A stretch of 64,000 nucleotides of DNA from Andrena cerasifolii (taxonomy: Eukaryota; Arthropoda; Insecta; Hymenoptera; Andrenidae). The DNA lies in the NCBI RefSeq assembly GCF_050908995.1, contig NC_135119.1:20985001-21049000 (forward strand), in the 5' to 3' direction. The position numbers and the translations under genes were made by a program. The notes under the pieces were generated by a model, which was not told the origin of the DNA, searched no databases, and was given only the letters and a program-made list of their open reading frames with translations. Positions 10,833 through 23,442 of the stretch are shown in pieces; position 1 is the stretch's first letter; the number at the start of each line of letters is the position of its first letter.

Positions 10833-13710
10833 TTTCTTTATACATTTTTTCCATTTCCCTTGCACGAAGAATTTACATATTTCGCTGTGTACCACAATTT
10901 TAGGACATATTGAAATAACGAAAACCTCATACCTCCATCCGAAACCGAATTCACCGGAATTCTTAACCATTCCTTCAAACCACTTCGCCATTATTATCCA
11001 CCATTGTTAATTTATTAATCCCTTTACCTACCAAACTATATTAACGAAAAGAAGTTTCGTTTGTCCTTTCCCGATTGAATAATTTAGGCGAGGAATATCC
11101 GAGCTCCAACAGAATTTGTGCCAGATGTTCACCCAAACGAATCCTCGGATTCGGTGGCTGGGAACAGTGGCTCCCCCAATTTCGCGGCAAAATATTGATC
11201 GGAGATAATCGATCGTAAATAGCCCATGGTTTTTCCACGGTACACTGCGTGCCCTTAATGCGTCTGGGCAAATATTTGTAGTAACCTTCCAATTTCTCCG
11301 TGGAAGGAAGAAAATTGATTCTGGCCGATGCGTTTGTGCTGTGGTTCGTGTAGACAGTGAACGGTGAACGGCTTAGAGGGAGAGCAGGACCGCGAAGGGA
11401 GAACGGAAAGGTAACGGCGCTGGAGGAGAAACGGGGCGGGGGGGGGGAGGCAAGGGTACACCGCAGAAGGGGATCCAATGTGAAATACTGTTTCATTTCA
11501 CATTTTCATATAAACTACTGACAGACTCTTTTAGATGCAAATGCAGCGTTTACCTAACTCGGCCCGCGATGCATCATCTCGAATCTGTGTAAACCGCCCG
11601 ACGCGGCAACTCGTTACTTTCTTCCGATACGAGTGCCCTCCTAAGACTGTCCTTTCGCACTGTTGTCAGTCAGGCTTGAGAAACGTGTCGCGTGTAATGG
11701 GGAACGGATCAATAAGAACAGAAGGGAGTAAGGATATGCCACTGGTCCTCGAGCATCTTTCAGATTCGTAGTGAGATGCGAATGAACGATGGTTGATGGT
11801 TTGTGGTTGTACTTGGTACTAATGGGTGATTCGCGTAATTACATGTTCTGGTCTACTTACACAGTTTCATGTGCAAGGTGTTATACACAGGGGTATTAGA
11901 ACCGTGTCATTTACTATTGTATAGTGGTTACTTTTACATCCTGTGTACAGACTACGTGATACATCACGGGCAGACGATGCGCGCGACACACAGTTTGAAT
12001 TTATTCTCAAGGAGTCCAGTGTGTTCTAGTTAAACTCCAAACATGTTTGTGAAGTTTATGCCAGTTCTATATCAAGTCCAAGATATGTCGTTTTATTCAG
12101 AGTCTAGATTCTGAGCAAACTTTCGGGTAGTTCTATTAGGGGTACAATTGAGGACCTTGCAGCAAGAGGGGTGCAGCTCCATCTTTACCGACTTCGAGTA
12201 AATTAGCAAAAACTGTTTATAAAATTATTGCTTTGAAAATTGCTTTGACACTAATTGAAAAATATATGTTTCCACGCAATAAGTAGTAGTTACCGAATTA
12301 ATAAGTTTTTATTTCTATTCTTGGCGAATTTTTCAAATCTGGAACTGTCCGAAACAAAAATATGGCACAGAACAGGTTTAAAGTTTGCAATAAATCGCTC
12401 ACTTGTTATCGGATTTGCATCAAACGTGCACCAAACGATGTAGAATTTTTTTTGCGTATATTACACGTCGTAACTCAAAAACTGTTCAAAATGGAGTTGC
12501 ATGCCTCTCGCTGCAAGCTAAAGAAAAATCCGTTCCTTTCGAGAATTACTCCAATAAGTTGGAGATAAATGATAAAGTAATAATTCCAACTACGGAATTC
12601 AATATTATTAATGCCTTTATCATTGATTTCCAAGCTGCATCAGAGATAAATATCGTTCACTTCTGTCGTTCAGATAGGCAATCTGAACTGAACAATGTCC
12701 TCTTGAATTTTTGCGCGTGGAGGGTCAGGAGTAAATCCAAGCAAATACCCCGTTGCAAGAACATAAGATTCCCGTACGTTACGATGTCGATGCGCATAGA
12801 GCGCGATATGTAAATCCTGACGATTCGTTGCGTACTATTTGATCGGAATGGCGGATCCTCCGTTGGCCTCTGAGAGAGTGATAACTCGCGGTTATGTTCT
12901 CGGGATTGCAGTTTAACGCGCGAACCGCCGCGTCAATTCGCTCGTTCTAACGGAAAATACGATGCAACACGTTCAATCCTATCTCCATTCCTTTTTCTTC
13001 TTCATATAAGTATATTCACACTTCGCAAATCTCACGTCCACTTTTCTCACGATAGAAGAAATTTTGTCTCGCCGCCTCCTCCCCCACTAACACGTCCCCC
13101 TTTCAAGCTCGTTTTTCACCCTCGTTCAGTGTTCCTAAATAGCTGTTGGTCCCTACATTAATCATTTATGTAGACGAGGGCAGTGTTCACCTTGATATTC
13201 AGAATCGGTGGTTGAAATATTCAAGAGCATGGATTGGAGTCTCTGAGTTTAGTTGAGAAAATTTGGCGCCTAGTTCGGGGAACGTGGAAGTCATATTTAA
13301 TTATTCAACAAGTTCGACCATCTGTCAGGGGCAACGCCGGCCCCCGCGCAGGAGAAACACGTACGCGTGCCGCTGTGGAATTTAATCCCAGGCCTACTCC
13401 ATCACAGAAAAAGACGTTACCCTCCGCGCTGTCGAGCTCCCTCGGCGTGTTTCCCCACTTTTTCCAAGTGTTTTCCTATGTGCATTCCTGTTTTCAGAGG
13501 AAACGCCGCCGACCCTATTGCGATCATTCCTGAAGTGCCAGTCATACATACGTTCTCAACTTACCGCCAAAAATTCGCCGGGGGCCGTTGTTGCTTTAGG
13601 CGTTCGATTCCTGACGCCTGAACGAATACTGTCTTCGCGTGACAGGGGGAAAATATTTGTATGCTGCTTATGACTTTCGAAATACTGGCAGAAATAAGGA
13701 TTTATAACAG
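10833..13710. other. Non-coding stretch, nothing recognised
   Basis: Moderately GC-rich at 11100-11480, including a run of about 11 G near 11441, and AT-rich at 12100-12700. The latter has a transposon-like texture, but no ends or coding remnants were found. Frames at 11041-11496 (minus) and 12403-12813 (plus) show no domain. Confidence 0.45.
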
Positions 13711-14175
13711 GAGGAAAATATACATTATTTTTTGTGGGAAAAAATTCAGTAAAGTCGCTGGTGTGAAAAAGAGAAGCCAATTTTTCTACAAATTTCGAGT
13801 TTCCATGAAATGTATTAGCATTCAAAATAAGATCGATTATCTGTTAAGAATGAAATGGATACATTAATTTTAAGAAAGAAAGTACATGCTCCATAATATT
13901 GCCCTCAGTCACAAATTTGTAAACTCTCATTAAAATCTCTGAAGGAAGAAAATATACATTATTTTTTGTGGGAAAAAAATCAGTAAAGTCGCTGGTGTGA
14001 AAAAGAGAAGCCAATTTTTCTACAAATTTCGAGTTTCCATGAAATGTATTAGCATTCAAAATAAGATCGATTATCTGTTAAGAATGATATGGATACATTA
14101 ATTTAAAAAAAAAGTACATGCTCCATAATATTGCCCTCAGTCACAAATTTGTAAACTCTCATTAAAATCTCTGAA
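13711..14175. repeat. Tandem duplication, two copies of about 233 bp
   Basis: The sequence from AGGAAAATATACATT to the CTCTGAA at 13937-13943 is repeated immediately downstream (about 13945-14175). Only a handful of substitutions and a 2-bp length difference separate the copies. Because of the duplication, two minus-strand open frames (13556-13825 and 13844-14059) encode the same N-terminal peptide; that is a by-product and not evidence for a gene. The low divergence indicates a recent event or an assembly duplication. Confidence 0.9.
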
Positions 14176-16620
14176 AAAGTTTCATGGATGCTTCTGTAGA
14201 AGTATTAAAATTTTAAAGGCATACATTAGGTCTAGAATTTTCAACAGTTGTTCGTCAACAGTTTCTGACAACAACGCACAGGATATGTGAAGTATCATCC
14301 CCTTTGATCGACATGCTTTTTGCAGTTGTCTTTGCAAACATTTCGTTCACAGTCATTTAAAATACAGAGGCGAGGCAAACCGGCGAGATCGATGTTTGTC
14401 TGTAATTTCAATCAACAACAACGTAACAAACTGTAAATTACTTCATCCTGCACTTTAATATAACACGCCAGGTCGGATATAAATTTCGTAAATGTCGTTT
14501 CACTCATGGGCTTTATCGCCGGCGTAATATACGTCTCGTTATCGCGCCGATGCAACGTAATTTCAATGCAAATTGCTTTTGTTTCGGTACACGGGCGCCA
14601 TTCTAAGGGACGCAAAATGTTTGACGTCGGAAGAACTCGTGCAACGACGTAATGGCCTTTCTTTAGCCATATTCAGCTGTTCTAACGAGTATATTCATTG
14701 TTCTATTGTGGCTAATATTGATATTCCGTCTAAAATTATTAATATACATTATAATTGTAAAATGGAGATTCTAAAACAAGTTCGAATAGAAAACTACAGG
14801 CACTTTGGCTTCGTGTTCTCCACATTTCAGGGGGTCATCTTTAGTTTTATAATCATCCAAACCACTCTGGACACGTTCTCTTAATGACCTGAAATTTTGA
14901 AGAAATTCCAGCTAACTATTGCATCCAAAAATACACTTTAGCTGATGTACTTTGCGATCCTACCACGATCCAAGTTAAGATCCAATTTTCAAGTGATTAC
15001 TCGTTCACGTTCAAGCTTATCTTCCACCATTTTTGTAATCTAAACTCTGGCCATGCTTGACCTTAATTGAATTTCGTATTTAATGTTGGATTCATCAGAG
15101 TTCGTGGATCTGATTATTTCAGTAATTCATGAAATTCTACGTCCCAAAGTGGGGATGAAAATAGAACCTTTTTTTTGGGTTGTAAGTTAGATTTACCTTC
15201 TTTTAATTGGAGAAGATCATTAGAAGAGCTTTACATCGTAAATTATAGAACTGTGTCGCGATGAAGTACACTTTCAAATATTTAAAATATTTCAAAATGC
15301 AGCTATTGTTACCAACTTTGGGTTCGTAAAGCAAAGTTAATTTTCATATTCGTGGACGCTATATTTAAAACATTCTATGTGACAGTAAAAACTTTACTTG
15401 TAGGGTAACCATCACTGTCCCATTCGAATATGAAATACTATTCCCCACCCACGACTTGACAAAATTTCTCTGCCCTCTAGGGTGTTAACGTAACCCTACT
15501 ATTACCTTGGTGCAAACGTTCGTACAGTTTATTATACCAAAGTCTTTATTAAAAGTAAAAACATATTACAAGCGGTTTTCAATGAAAGTATCCTTAGCTA
15601 TCTATGACCCTTTGCTACTTTTCTATACAAATCCAAGTAGGTGCCTAAAAAAGACCTAACATTAAGCGAACGAATTTTTGCACCAGCCTAACATTTGCTT
15701 TCGCAGTCAGCGAAACATCTTTTTCTATTATACAGAGCATCTAGTCGAAGGTTTTACTTTGGATCGTGATGAGGAATCGTGTTCGAGATGAACGCTTATT
15801 GCGAGCGGTGGCGGCAAAACAGCTGATAATTAGAGGGGGGCCAGAGAGGTTCCGTCGTGGTTCGCGCATAATCGAGGCAGGATGCGCGCTTTAAGCATAA
15901 TTGAAGTCCCGTGTAAGGGATGAACGGCTGACAAAACGAGGGCGGAATCGTGAGGTTTCTCTGGTGTACCCTGCTCGGCCATACAAGAAATGACCGTCTA
16001 TTACCCAGAGGCGCTTTCCGGGCCTGTGCGCGGAAGGTGACTTTGATAAAGCGTTTAACTAAGCGACTAAGCGGATGTAAATCTATGCAGATTGCCTGCT
16101 GACAAAAATCTCGCGCTCCCGACGAGTACCCTGCCCTCCCTCCTCCCCGGCCGCCGTCTTCGCCTCCGGTCTTCTGGAGGCGGATGCCACTTAAAGGACG
16201 CTCGTGGGACGAATTAGGTCGTTAATGGCGCCCCTGCGCAATATCTACCGACTTCAGAATGCTGAATGCAGTTGTTTGACGACGTGTCTGCGACTACGAT
16301 TTCCCATTTCGAGAGCACTCCGCCCCTGCCTTATAGAGAGCGTCCTCCGTAACGTAGGTGGCGTGGAGATCGGCCCTCCCTCAGGGGAGGCAAGCAAAAA
16401 ACGGCGAAGGGGTGGATACGTTTGCCATTCTAAATGCTCGAGCCTTGAGCAGAGTCAAAGGAGATCTACGATAATTGTTACGGACAGTGTGGCTGTTGTG
16501 ATATGTCGCACGCACAAAGAGGCAGCTCTGTGTCATCGAACAGCTGGACTTTGTAGGGTGTCACAGAAAAGGGCGGTCTTCTGCAGGGAGGTCGGTTAAG
16601 GGGCAAAGTGGAGCGTAGAA
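14176..16620. other. Non-coding stretch, nothing recognised
   Basis: AT-rich to about 15780, then GC-rich to 16620. The 131-codon frame at 16204-16599 lies in the GC-rich part and has no recognisable domain. Weak inverted GTAGGGTWAC motifs at 15401-15503 were not accepted as an element. Confidence 0.45.
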
Positions 16621-17400
16621 TATTCTCTAAATGTAGGGTAGTGGACACTTTGAGAATTTATTATTGCGCCAGGAATTTGTTAAGGATGCCCTTTGATACC
16701 TTTTAGTAATTTCCAGCTCATTAATTACATGTAGTATTTTTAATAGGGCGTTAAGGATAATCAACCCTTAAGTAGGCCATCTTTTCGTCCAACTTTTCAA
16801 AATAAAGTCCAAAACTTATAATTGGACGTGCCATGCATACATCTATAGCTGATTGTGAGTAGTTTTTCTCAACTCCAAGTAAAAAAATTGTGTTATATTT
16901 AGAAATATGTAATATAACATTTATTACGAGTTCTGTGGTGTATAATAGCTTGAAAAAAAGATACGTCTTTTAAGTGGTGGACTTCTGGCATCTGTTTTAC
17001 AGATCCACCCAATCTCCAGCCACAGGCGACACATTAAATCGTGAATTCACTTTTAAGAGGTCATCTCAGGCAGGAGGCCGAAAAAAGGGTGATCTTTGGA
17101 AATTTTTTACTCAAAAGCTATAGCACATTTCTCAAAAAATCTTTCTTCATTTTAAGGATCACATCTAGTACCGTGCATCGTAATTTTTTTATTTAAAAAT
17201 ATTTATCAATAACTAAGTTATTGCCCATCACTCGAAGGTTCTCTAAAAAAGGCTTCTGCGGTGACCACTGCTGCTCAAAAGTCGATCATCTAGAATCAAA
17301 AATTCAAAAGAATTGACTTATTATACAATAACCCTTTAATCATCGCGTTCATGAGAAAAGAGAAGGGTGGTCATAGGTGGTCAGTTGCCCACGGGGTCAA
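16621..17400. other. AT-rich non-coding stretch, transposon-like texture
   Basis: Contains repeated GTGGTGGAC / GGTGGTCA motifs (about 16976, 17366 and 17377) that recall ends of DNA transposons. No convincing pair of inverted ends could be aligned. Confidence 0.35.
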
Positions 17401-18450
17401 AGATCAGCGGCGATCGTTTAACCGATGACTGCCCCGACGAGAAGAAAGGCTGTTGTGTCGTCGAAATGAAACGGCTGACGACCACCGACACCTAGCCCAA
17501 CTCGACAACTCATTCGAATTGGTCCATGTGACAGGGTTGTGAGGGGAGAGGGAGAATGGGAGAGAGAGAGAGCTGGGGCAGGGTAATAAAACCCGTGCAT
17601 TGTAAATGTATGTAGATTGGTCGCTCTTTTTGTAGCACTGTGTGTGCAGTCGAGCGGCGTGGCATCGTTCCTCTTCCTCCATTCCCTTCTATCGTTGCCC
17701 TCCAGCCCCTCCGTTCTCTCTAACCCTCTACCCTTGTCTCTCACTCTCTATCCCTCTCTCTCTCCCTCGTTCTTTGAAATTCCACCGTCTTTCATTCGTC
17801 TCCTCTTTCTGCCATGCTCAACGCACCCTGTCCTCCCCTCGCCACCCCCTCACCGGCCCTGGCCGTTCCTCCGTCGCCGCCACTCTGTCTCTCCTCGAAT
17901 AATCATCCCTTCGGTAATTACACCCGCTATCTGCCGCTGACCCGAGCCTGATTTATGCCAGTTTGCTGGCTGACGTCTAACGACTCCGGGCCAGGCTGCT
18001 GGGGATGTTGCGCGTCCCGGCTACGCTTGTCGTTTCCGGATCACCCCGCCGTCGAGCGATCGCAGCGACCCGCGGCGGCTCGATACGGCGGCGGCGTGGC
18101 GCCGCGCCGCTTTCGTTTTTGGCGAACAATGCGTCGCCAGTTTGTCCATTGTTCCTTCCTCGGCTGATGAAATGCACACGCGTGCACCGACTGGCGTTCG
18201 TGAGACGGTACCCGCGGATTTCAGAGCGATCGAGTTGGCTGCTCGCGTTGGGTGGCTCGGGGAGATGTGTGGCTGGAGATTCGCGAAGGATACGTAGTTG
18301 CGCGACGCTGTTGGCTGGTTATTTATTCGTTCGATTGCGTGCTTGTTTTAATATGTTGATGCATTGGTTCTTTAACGAATGTAAAGGGATATCAGTGGAG
18401 GTGGGTTCAGGCGAGCTTCTGTTGGTACATTTGGAGCGAAACTAAAGGTG
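17400..18450. other. GC-rich island with a long pyrimidine tract
   Basis: Between about 17670 and 17900 the plus strand is almost entirely C and T, with CTCTCTCTCTCC runs. Positions 17960-18180 are very CpG-rich. Open frames on both strands overlap here (17418-17744 minus, 18005-18445 plus) and are low complexity. No gene is supported. Confidence 0.45.
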
Positions 18451-20303
18451 TTGAAGCTCAGTAGATCAGCATACGAGGGATAGGCTAAGTTCAGGGCAGT
18501 TGGTCGACTTGATATAAAATAGTTATTAAAACTAACACTGATATTATTAATTTCATCAGAATAAACATGTGTTCAGAATGTTACACTGATTCAGAAATGT
18601 GGTCGATATTTGCTTCAAGACAATATTTCCTGACAATCGAAGTCAAATACTTCCAGGTGGTCCTCTCGTTAGCTTTGACAGCTAGGGTTAATATGGCCAA
18701 ATATCTTCGCTGCATTCTTCCTCAATACCTCTACTATCTTATTATCCAAAAAATTCAACGGAAATTAACTTAGATGTATATTTGAAATACGATTCTGTAC
18801 ACTAGCGTTTTATAAAAGGGGTTAAATGATGTCACAATCCCTACATATCTTTTATAGTCTATAAATCCAGGAAAAACACAGAAGGGAGCGAAATGACGCT
18901 ATGCGTTCAACTGTTTAGCTCAACAGAAGCTACTGTTCTGTACCTTACCGCGCTCTTACGTATAGAGTCTGAAATATAGCGACTCGGCCAACTTTCCTAC
19001 TCGACCGACTCACCCGGATTTACCCTATTCGAAACACTGTCCTAAAAGTAATGTTCAGCAGGTGGCAGTGGTGACGTTGACTCAACCATCCTGTAGCCAA
19101 GGAGACATAATGATTCTAACTTGACCGTTAATTTTCACAGACGCAGACCACCTCCACAATCTCCATATCGCATCAATCTCCAATTCTGATCAATAGCCAC
19201 TAGAACGCAAACTTAACGCCTCATTTGTCCCCGTTTTGGAGCAAATTCGCGCTCATTACTCATTTCCTTATATTCCGAGCTACGTGTCGGAATCACCTGA
19301 GAAATCAAAGATCCACACAGTGTCTACGATCGTTTAGGAAGAGTAACCCCCGGAGGAAGTCCCTAAACTCTTGAGCTGTGGATCATCGTTGATGCAAGGG
19401 TGACATTTCCCACAGAGCTTAGGCAACGGCTCATCTGGGGCCATCAATTTTTCCATGCATGGAGGACCTAACGAGCACGTGACGTGAAAATAAGTCGTCA
19501 AGGCGCCCACCGTGTAGGCAAAGATTGCTAAACGATCCTCGAAGACACGCCACAGCTGAGGTCGTTCCCCGTTAGGACGACGTCGCTGGTTCATTAATAA
19601 AACCTCGTTGAGTGGCAAAGAGCAAGCGTGGGAGGGGGGGAGTTTGCAGAAGAGGAATGGCGGAGCTGAGAGAACCGACCGCCCGGCCGGTTAGTCCGCA
19701 AATAAACGAGGAGAACGCGATCTAACCGGTAATAACGTGCAAGTAGGTTAATCCATCATTGATATAGGTGGAAGGTATATTAATGGGTGGGCACTCCCGA
19801 TGGAGGTAAGAAACGATCGTAATGAAGTATGTGGCACGACGGAGGCGACTACGGAATCATTAATCACGGATTACCACCTATCTACCTCGTCCTCGCCTTA
19901 CCTACGATGATAGGGAATAATATGGTCTACGAGATTTGTCCGTCCCTTCCGGCAATTTTGCTCCTCTCTTAATTAACTGTTCGCGATTTTACGCCCAACC
20001 TCGCCCGCGCGCCAAGATAAGCGCGTAGCCTCTTCCACCCCTCTCCTTCAACCGGAGTCCCTTCAAAAATTTTGCTCAGTTAAGCTGCAGCATTAGGCTG
20101 ATTAAATCTTCGACTCCGAGGAAGGGAATTAAAATCTGACTACAAGGGACGTTCAAGCGAGGGGCGGTTTTATGGGTCACCACTATTTAGTATTTTGAAT
20201 ATATTTCGAAAATGTGTGAATATATCTAGGAAAAAAGGGAGACGAAAGGAAAAATAGAAAATGAATCCCATTTTGTATGTTTTATTCCTTTTTTACGATT
20301 GTA
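18450..20303. other. Non-coding stretch, nothing recognised
   Basis: Mixed composition, more GC-rich at 19330-19720. The frames at 18567-18773 and 19334-19618 have no supporting features. Confidence 0.45.
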
Positions 20304-20697
20304 ATTGAGGAGTTGAAATGGTAAACGATGTAAATGCAAAAAAAAATCATTTTTTTCAGTGGAAAGGGATGTGAAAAACATGCGGAATAGGGTTGCAAAA
20401 GTTATAAGTGCTAGAGTAATTTATTTTAAACCGTTAAAATCGTAAGTGCCGACTTCGCTTTGGTGAAAATCGATGGAAGTGCCAACAATCTTCGCGGCCC
20501 CTAATCTTTTTATTTGCCTCTAAATCTGTAAAGATGGTATACGCTGAAAATCCATAGCGATTAAGTGGAGATAAATGAGTTACAAGCGATGTAAGTGACA
20601 AAATGTAAGTGACAAAATGAACAGACATGCGTTTTTTGTTTTTACCGAAATTTTTAACTACAGCCACTTACATCGTTTACCACTTCAACTCCTCAGT
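20304..20697. mobile_element. TA-flanked TIR element, about 394 bp (copy 1 of a family)
   Basis: The ends ATTGAGGAGTTGAAATGGTA (left) and ACTGAGGAGTTGAAGTGGTA (right, minus strand) are inverted copies, continuing through AACGATGTAARTG. TA lies on both sides (20302-20303 and 20698-20699). A second, shorter and more decayed copy is at 23206-23442. No coding capacity is visible. The right-hand TA is shared with the next element. Confidence 0.8.
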
Positions 20698-20699
20698 TA

Positions 20700-21276
20700 A
20701 GGTGAATGTCCTAATTTCTGCTCATGTCCCCATTTCTGCTCATTTCGTATTTTTCTAATTATTATAAGCGTCACGTTTGTACTGTAGTTACAGCAAAATA
20801 ATTCTAAATTATTTGAACATTTACGCGAGTGTTGCACGAGCTTAGGGCTAATCAAAATGCAGCATAAGCAACGAAAAACTTTTAAAATGAGAGACACATG
20901 ATTTTTCGACCGTATTTTAGCTGGTTGTGGCAAGGAACAGGGTCACTATTGGTATTCGATAATATGGCAGAAAACAGTCTTTGCAGCAAAAGTTCTTATT
21001 TAATAACAAAAACAGATACTGTATCGTGCTCTGGATTTAGATTTTTTTTACTATTTTTCGCGAGCAGAAATAAGGAACATTTAGAGCATTGTATTTAATT
21101 AGAAATTACTAATAGTTAAACATCATGGAATATCTTTCTTAAACAGTTTTTGAATTGGTTGATTTATTATTAAAGAATTAATCAATTACTCTGCAAATTT
21201 CAATCACAAACAAATTTTTTACACCTTCTTTCCGACGAGTAACCTCTTAAATGAGCAGAAATTGGGATATTCACCT
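20700..21276. mobile_element. TA-flanked TIR element, about 577 bp
   Basis: The ends AGGTGAATGTCCTAATTTCT (left) and AGGTGAATATCCCAATTTCT (right, minus strand) match at 24 of 26 bases when extended through GCTCAT. TA lies at 20698-20699 and 21277-21278, within TTAA contexts. The left end has a second ATTTCTGCTCAT copy just inside the terminus, and a related GAGCAGAAATA occurs at about 21064. The 66-codon frame at 20898-21098 is not recognisable. A piggyBac-like TTAA target is an alternative reading. Confidence 0.75.
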
Positions 21277-21282
21277 TATTAA

Positions 21283-23205
21283 ACAATCGTGGCAGCTTCA
21301 GCTCAACACTCTGGCGTTTTGAAGCGGCAGGATTATTTAGCTTTCCCAGTTAAGAGGTTAACTGAATTAACGGGGCTGGGCCCCGTGGGAATGGGAACGC
21401 ATCGATTCCGCGCTTTCTTCATTAGCAGCTCACCTAGAGGAGGCTGCTGTATCGAACAGTTAATACCGTGTCGGTTTCGTTCTTACTGACAACTTGCGAG
21501 GAACGTGGACGTTTGCGTAATGGCGTTACCGCAGCCGGCAGTCCTCGAGGCGGGCTGGAGCACGTCCTTGTACACCGCGGCCCCGTGGAATCCTGGAGTG
21601 CGCCTGGGATGCAATTCAGTCCTGGGAAACTCCATCAATCAGTCGTGGCGGAGACGGTTTAAAAGCAGTCACTTTCCCGGTCGACGTTACCAGCTCGTGC
21701 CTCGCTCGCTCGTGCACCCTCCCTCTTCGTCTTCCGCGCCTTCGTAGCGATGGGCGCAAGACGCGTCGAGTCACTTTGCGAACATCGAGTAACTTGGATT
21801 AGACGAGCTCGGGGATATTCGAGAAAGTTGAAGTGTATTAACGAATTTAATAGCTCCGAGGAATATCAAAGAGCTTACGGAAGGACTTCGATTATTACAA
21901 TTTCTTATCCTCGCCACTATGAGAATTCTCGAGTCCACTTGAATTCTGTACATAGAAGTTACCTAATTTATTCGTAGATTTCTGTCACACCGTCCGGGGA
22001 TATCAAGTTCACAGTAATTGGGGCTCGAATTTAGTTCCATTGCTACTTCAAAGTTATCGAATGCTCCTATCATTTTACAGCGAGGAAGCCCCAACGTAGA
22101 CGTCCGAGACCATCAAGACTCCCGGAGCTTTCGAGTCCATTAGATTCTTTAAGACCATTAAGCTTCCCAAGATTTTTCGAAGATTTTTAAAGTTAAGTAA
22201 TATTCGAAGTGGCTCGAACGTCTCGCGCGACTAAATTGCTGGGAAACTTGCCGGGGGGTTGTCAGGAGGAAGAGAGCCCATCTCTACTGCTCGGTACAGA
22301 CGCCTTCCTGGTTCAACCTTCCACCTTCCCTATTTCTCCGGGTCTCGCGGTAGCTCCCGCGAGAAAACGCGCGGGGATTGGCGAGAATATGGCAACCGAA
22401 TGGGAGCGGGTTGGCGGGAGGCGAACCAATATCGGTTCCCTGATGCTGACGTGTACAGCTGCATCTGCAAAATTTAGACGGCCCGCGCACCTCTCCCTCA
22501 ATTAGACGTTCGAATAGCTTTCACGTATCGCGGCTTTCAACCCCTCCCCGAACCAACCAGCGTTGTTGGAAACTTTGTTTAATCCGACGCCCGTTGGGGG
22601 ATTCGTTTCTTTCGCGATTCAAGCAGGACGGGTGGTTTCTGTTTGTACTCTGTGATTGGAATTATCGAGCACGCGTGCCAATCGCTAGCGCGACTCTCAA
22701 AAGACAGAGTCTTTCGGATGGAGAGCTTGCGGGGCGGGAATTGGTGGCGGGGGAATTAATCTGTTTGGAGGTGGAGGAGGAATAATTTATAAGTGCTGGG
22801 GGACTTGATATTTTGATTGTAGCGGTGCTTGGGTATTATAGAAATGTATTTCTGTTGCTAGAGGTCTTTGTTGGGGTAGGGGTGTGTAAAATGGAGGTAA
22901 ATTTAATTAGCGTAAATGACGAAATGCGGGGGAAATGCTGTGTTCAGATGTGACCCAGAGTTTTCATTCGTTTTATTAATTTTTCACTTTCTTATCACCA
23001 TGTACAGTTTACTGGTTAGTAAAGTTTCAGTCGTCGTAGTTAGTCTTCAAATTTCCTTTCTTCTAAAACGAAAGTGTTAGTGTAGTGAACGCAACAACAA
23101 TTGAACCCAAAATTAACAAAAAAAATGTCGGAAAATTTTTTACGTGGCAATGATAACACTGCAGTATAGAATTTGATTTTTTTATAGCACTTATAGTGTG
23201 TTTTA
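21283..23205. other. Mostly GC-rich non-coding stretch
   Basis: Positions 21490-22510 are GC-rich with several overlapping frames on both strands (for example 22209-22505 plus, 22284-22490 minus) and no domain. AT content rises after 22800. No gene, RNA or repeat was recognised. Confidence 0.45.
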
Positions 23206-23442
23206 CAATTGAGAAATTAAAATGGTAAACGATGTGAGCGCCAAGGAAATAAAAAAATTTTGTTTTGCTTGAAAAATATGTAAATTCCATGCTGAATACG
23301 GTGTTAAACGCCGCGAGTGCTAGAATAAATTATTTTGGTTTCTAGGGCTGTCAGAGCATAAGTACCAACGTCGCTGTGCTTGAAAAGAAAATACTGAAAA
23401 TTTTCACATCAACTCCTATTTACCATTACAACCCCCTCAATT
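23206..23442. mobile_element. Decayed TIR element, about 237 bp (copy 2 of the family at 20304)
   Basis: It shares with copy 1 the left end AATTGAG..TTRAAATGGTAAACG, an internal GTGCTAGARTAA.TTATTTT segment and GTRCCRACKTCGCT, in the same order. The right end is an inverted match ending CTCAATT before TA. Homology is clear although diverged, and the right third of copy 1 is missing or unalignable here. Confidence 0.7.

Noticed and set aside
13600..13625. GTTCGATTCC resembling a tRNA B box
   Set aside because: The surrounding bases do not form a 5-bp stem with a 7-nt T loop, and no A box or acceptor stem is found at the right distance.
15401..15503. Inverted GTAGGGTWAC motifs
   Set aside because: Only about 10 bp match and the inner sequences do not align; chance is likely.
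16621..17390. Possible transposon with GTGGTGGAC-type ends
   Set aside because: No two ends could be aligned as inverted copies.
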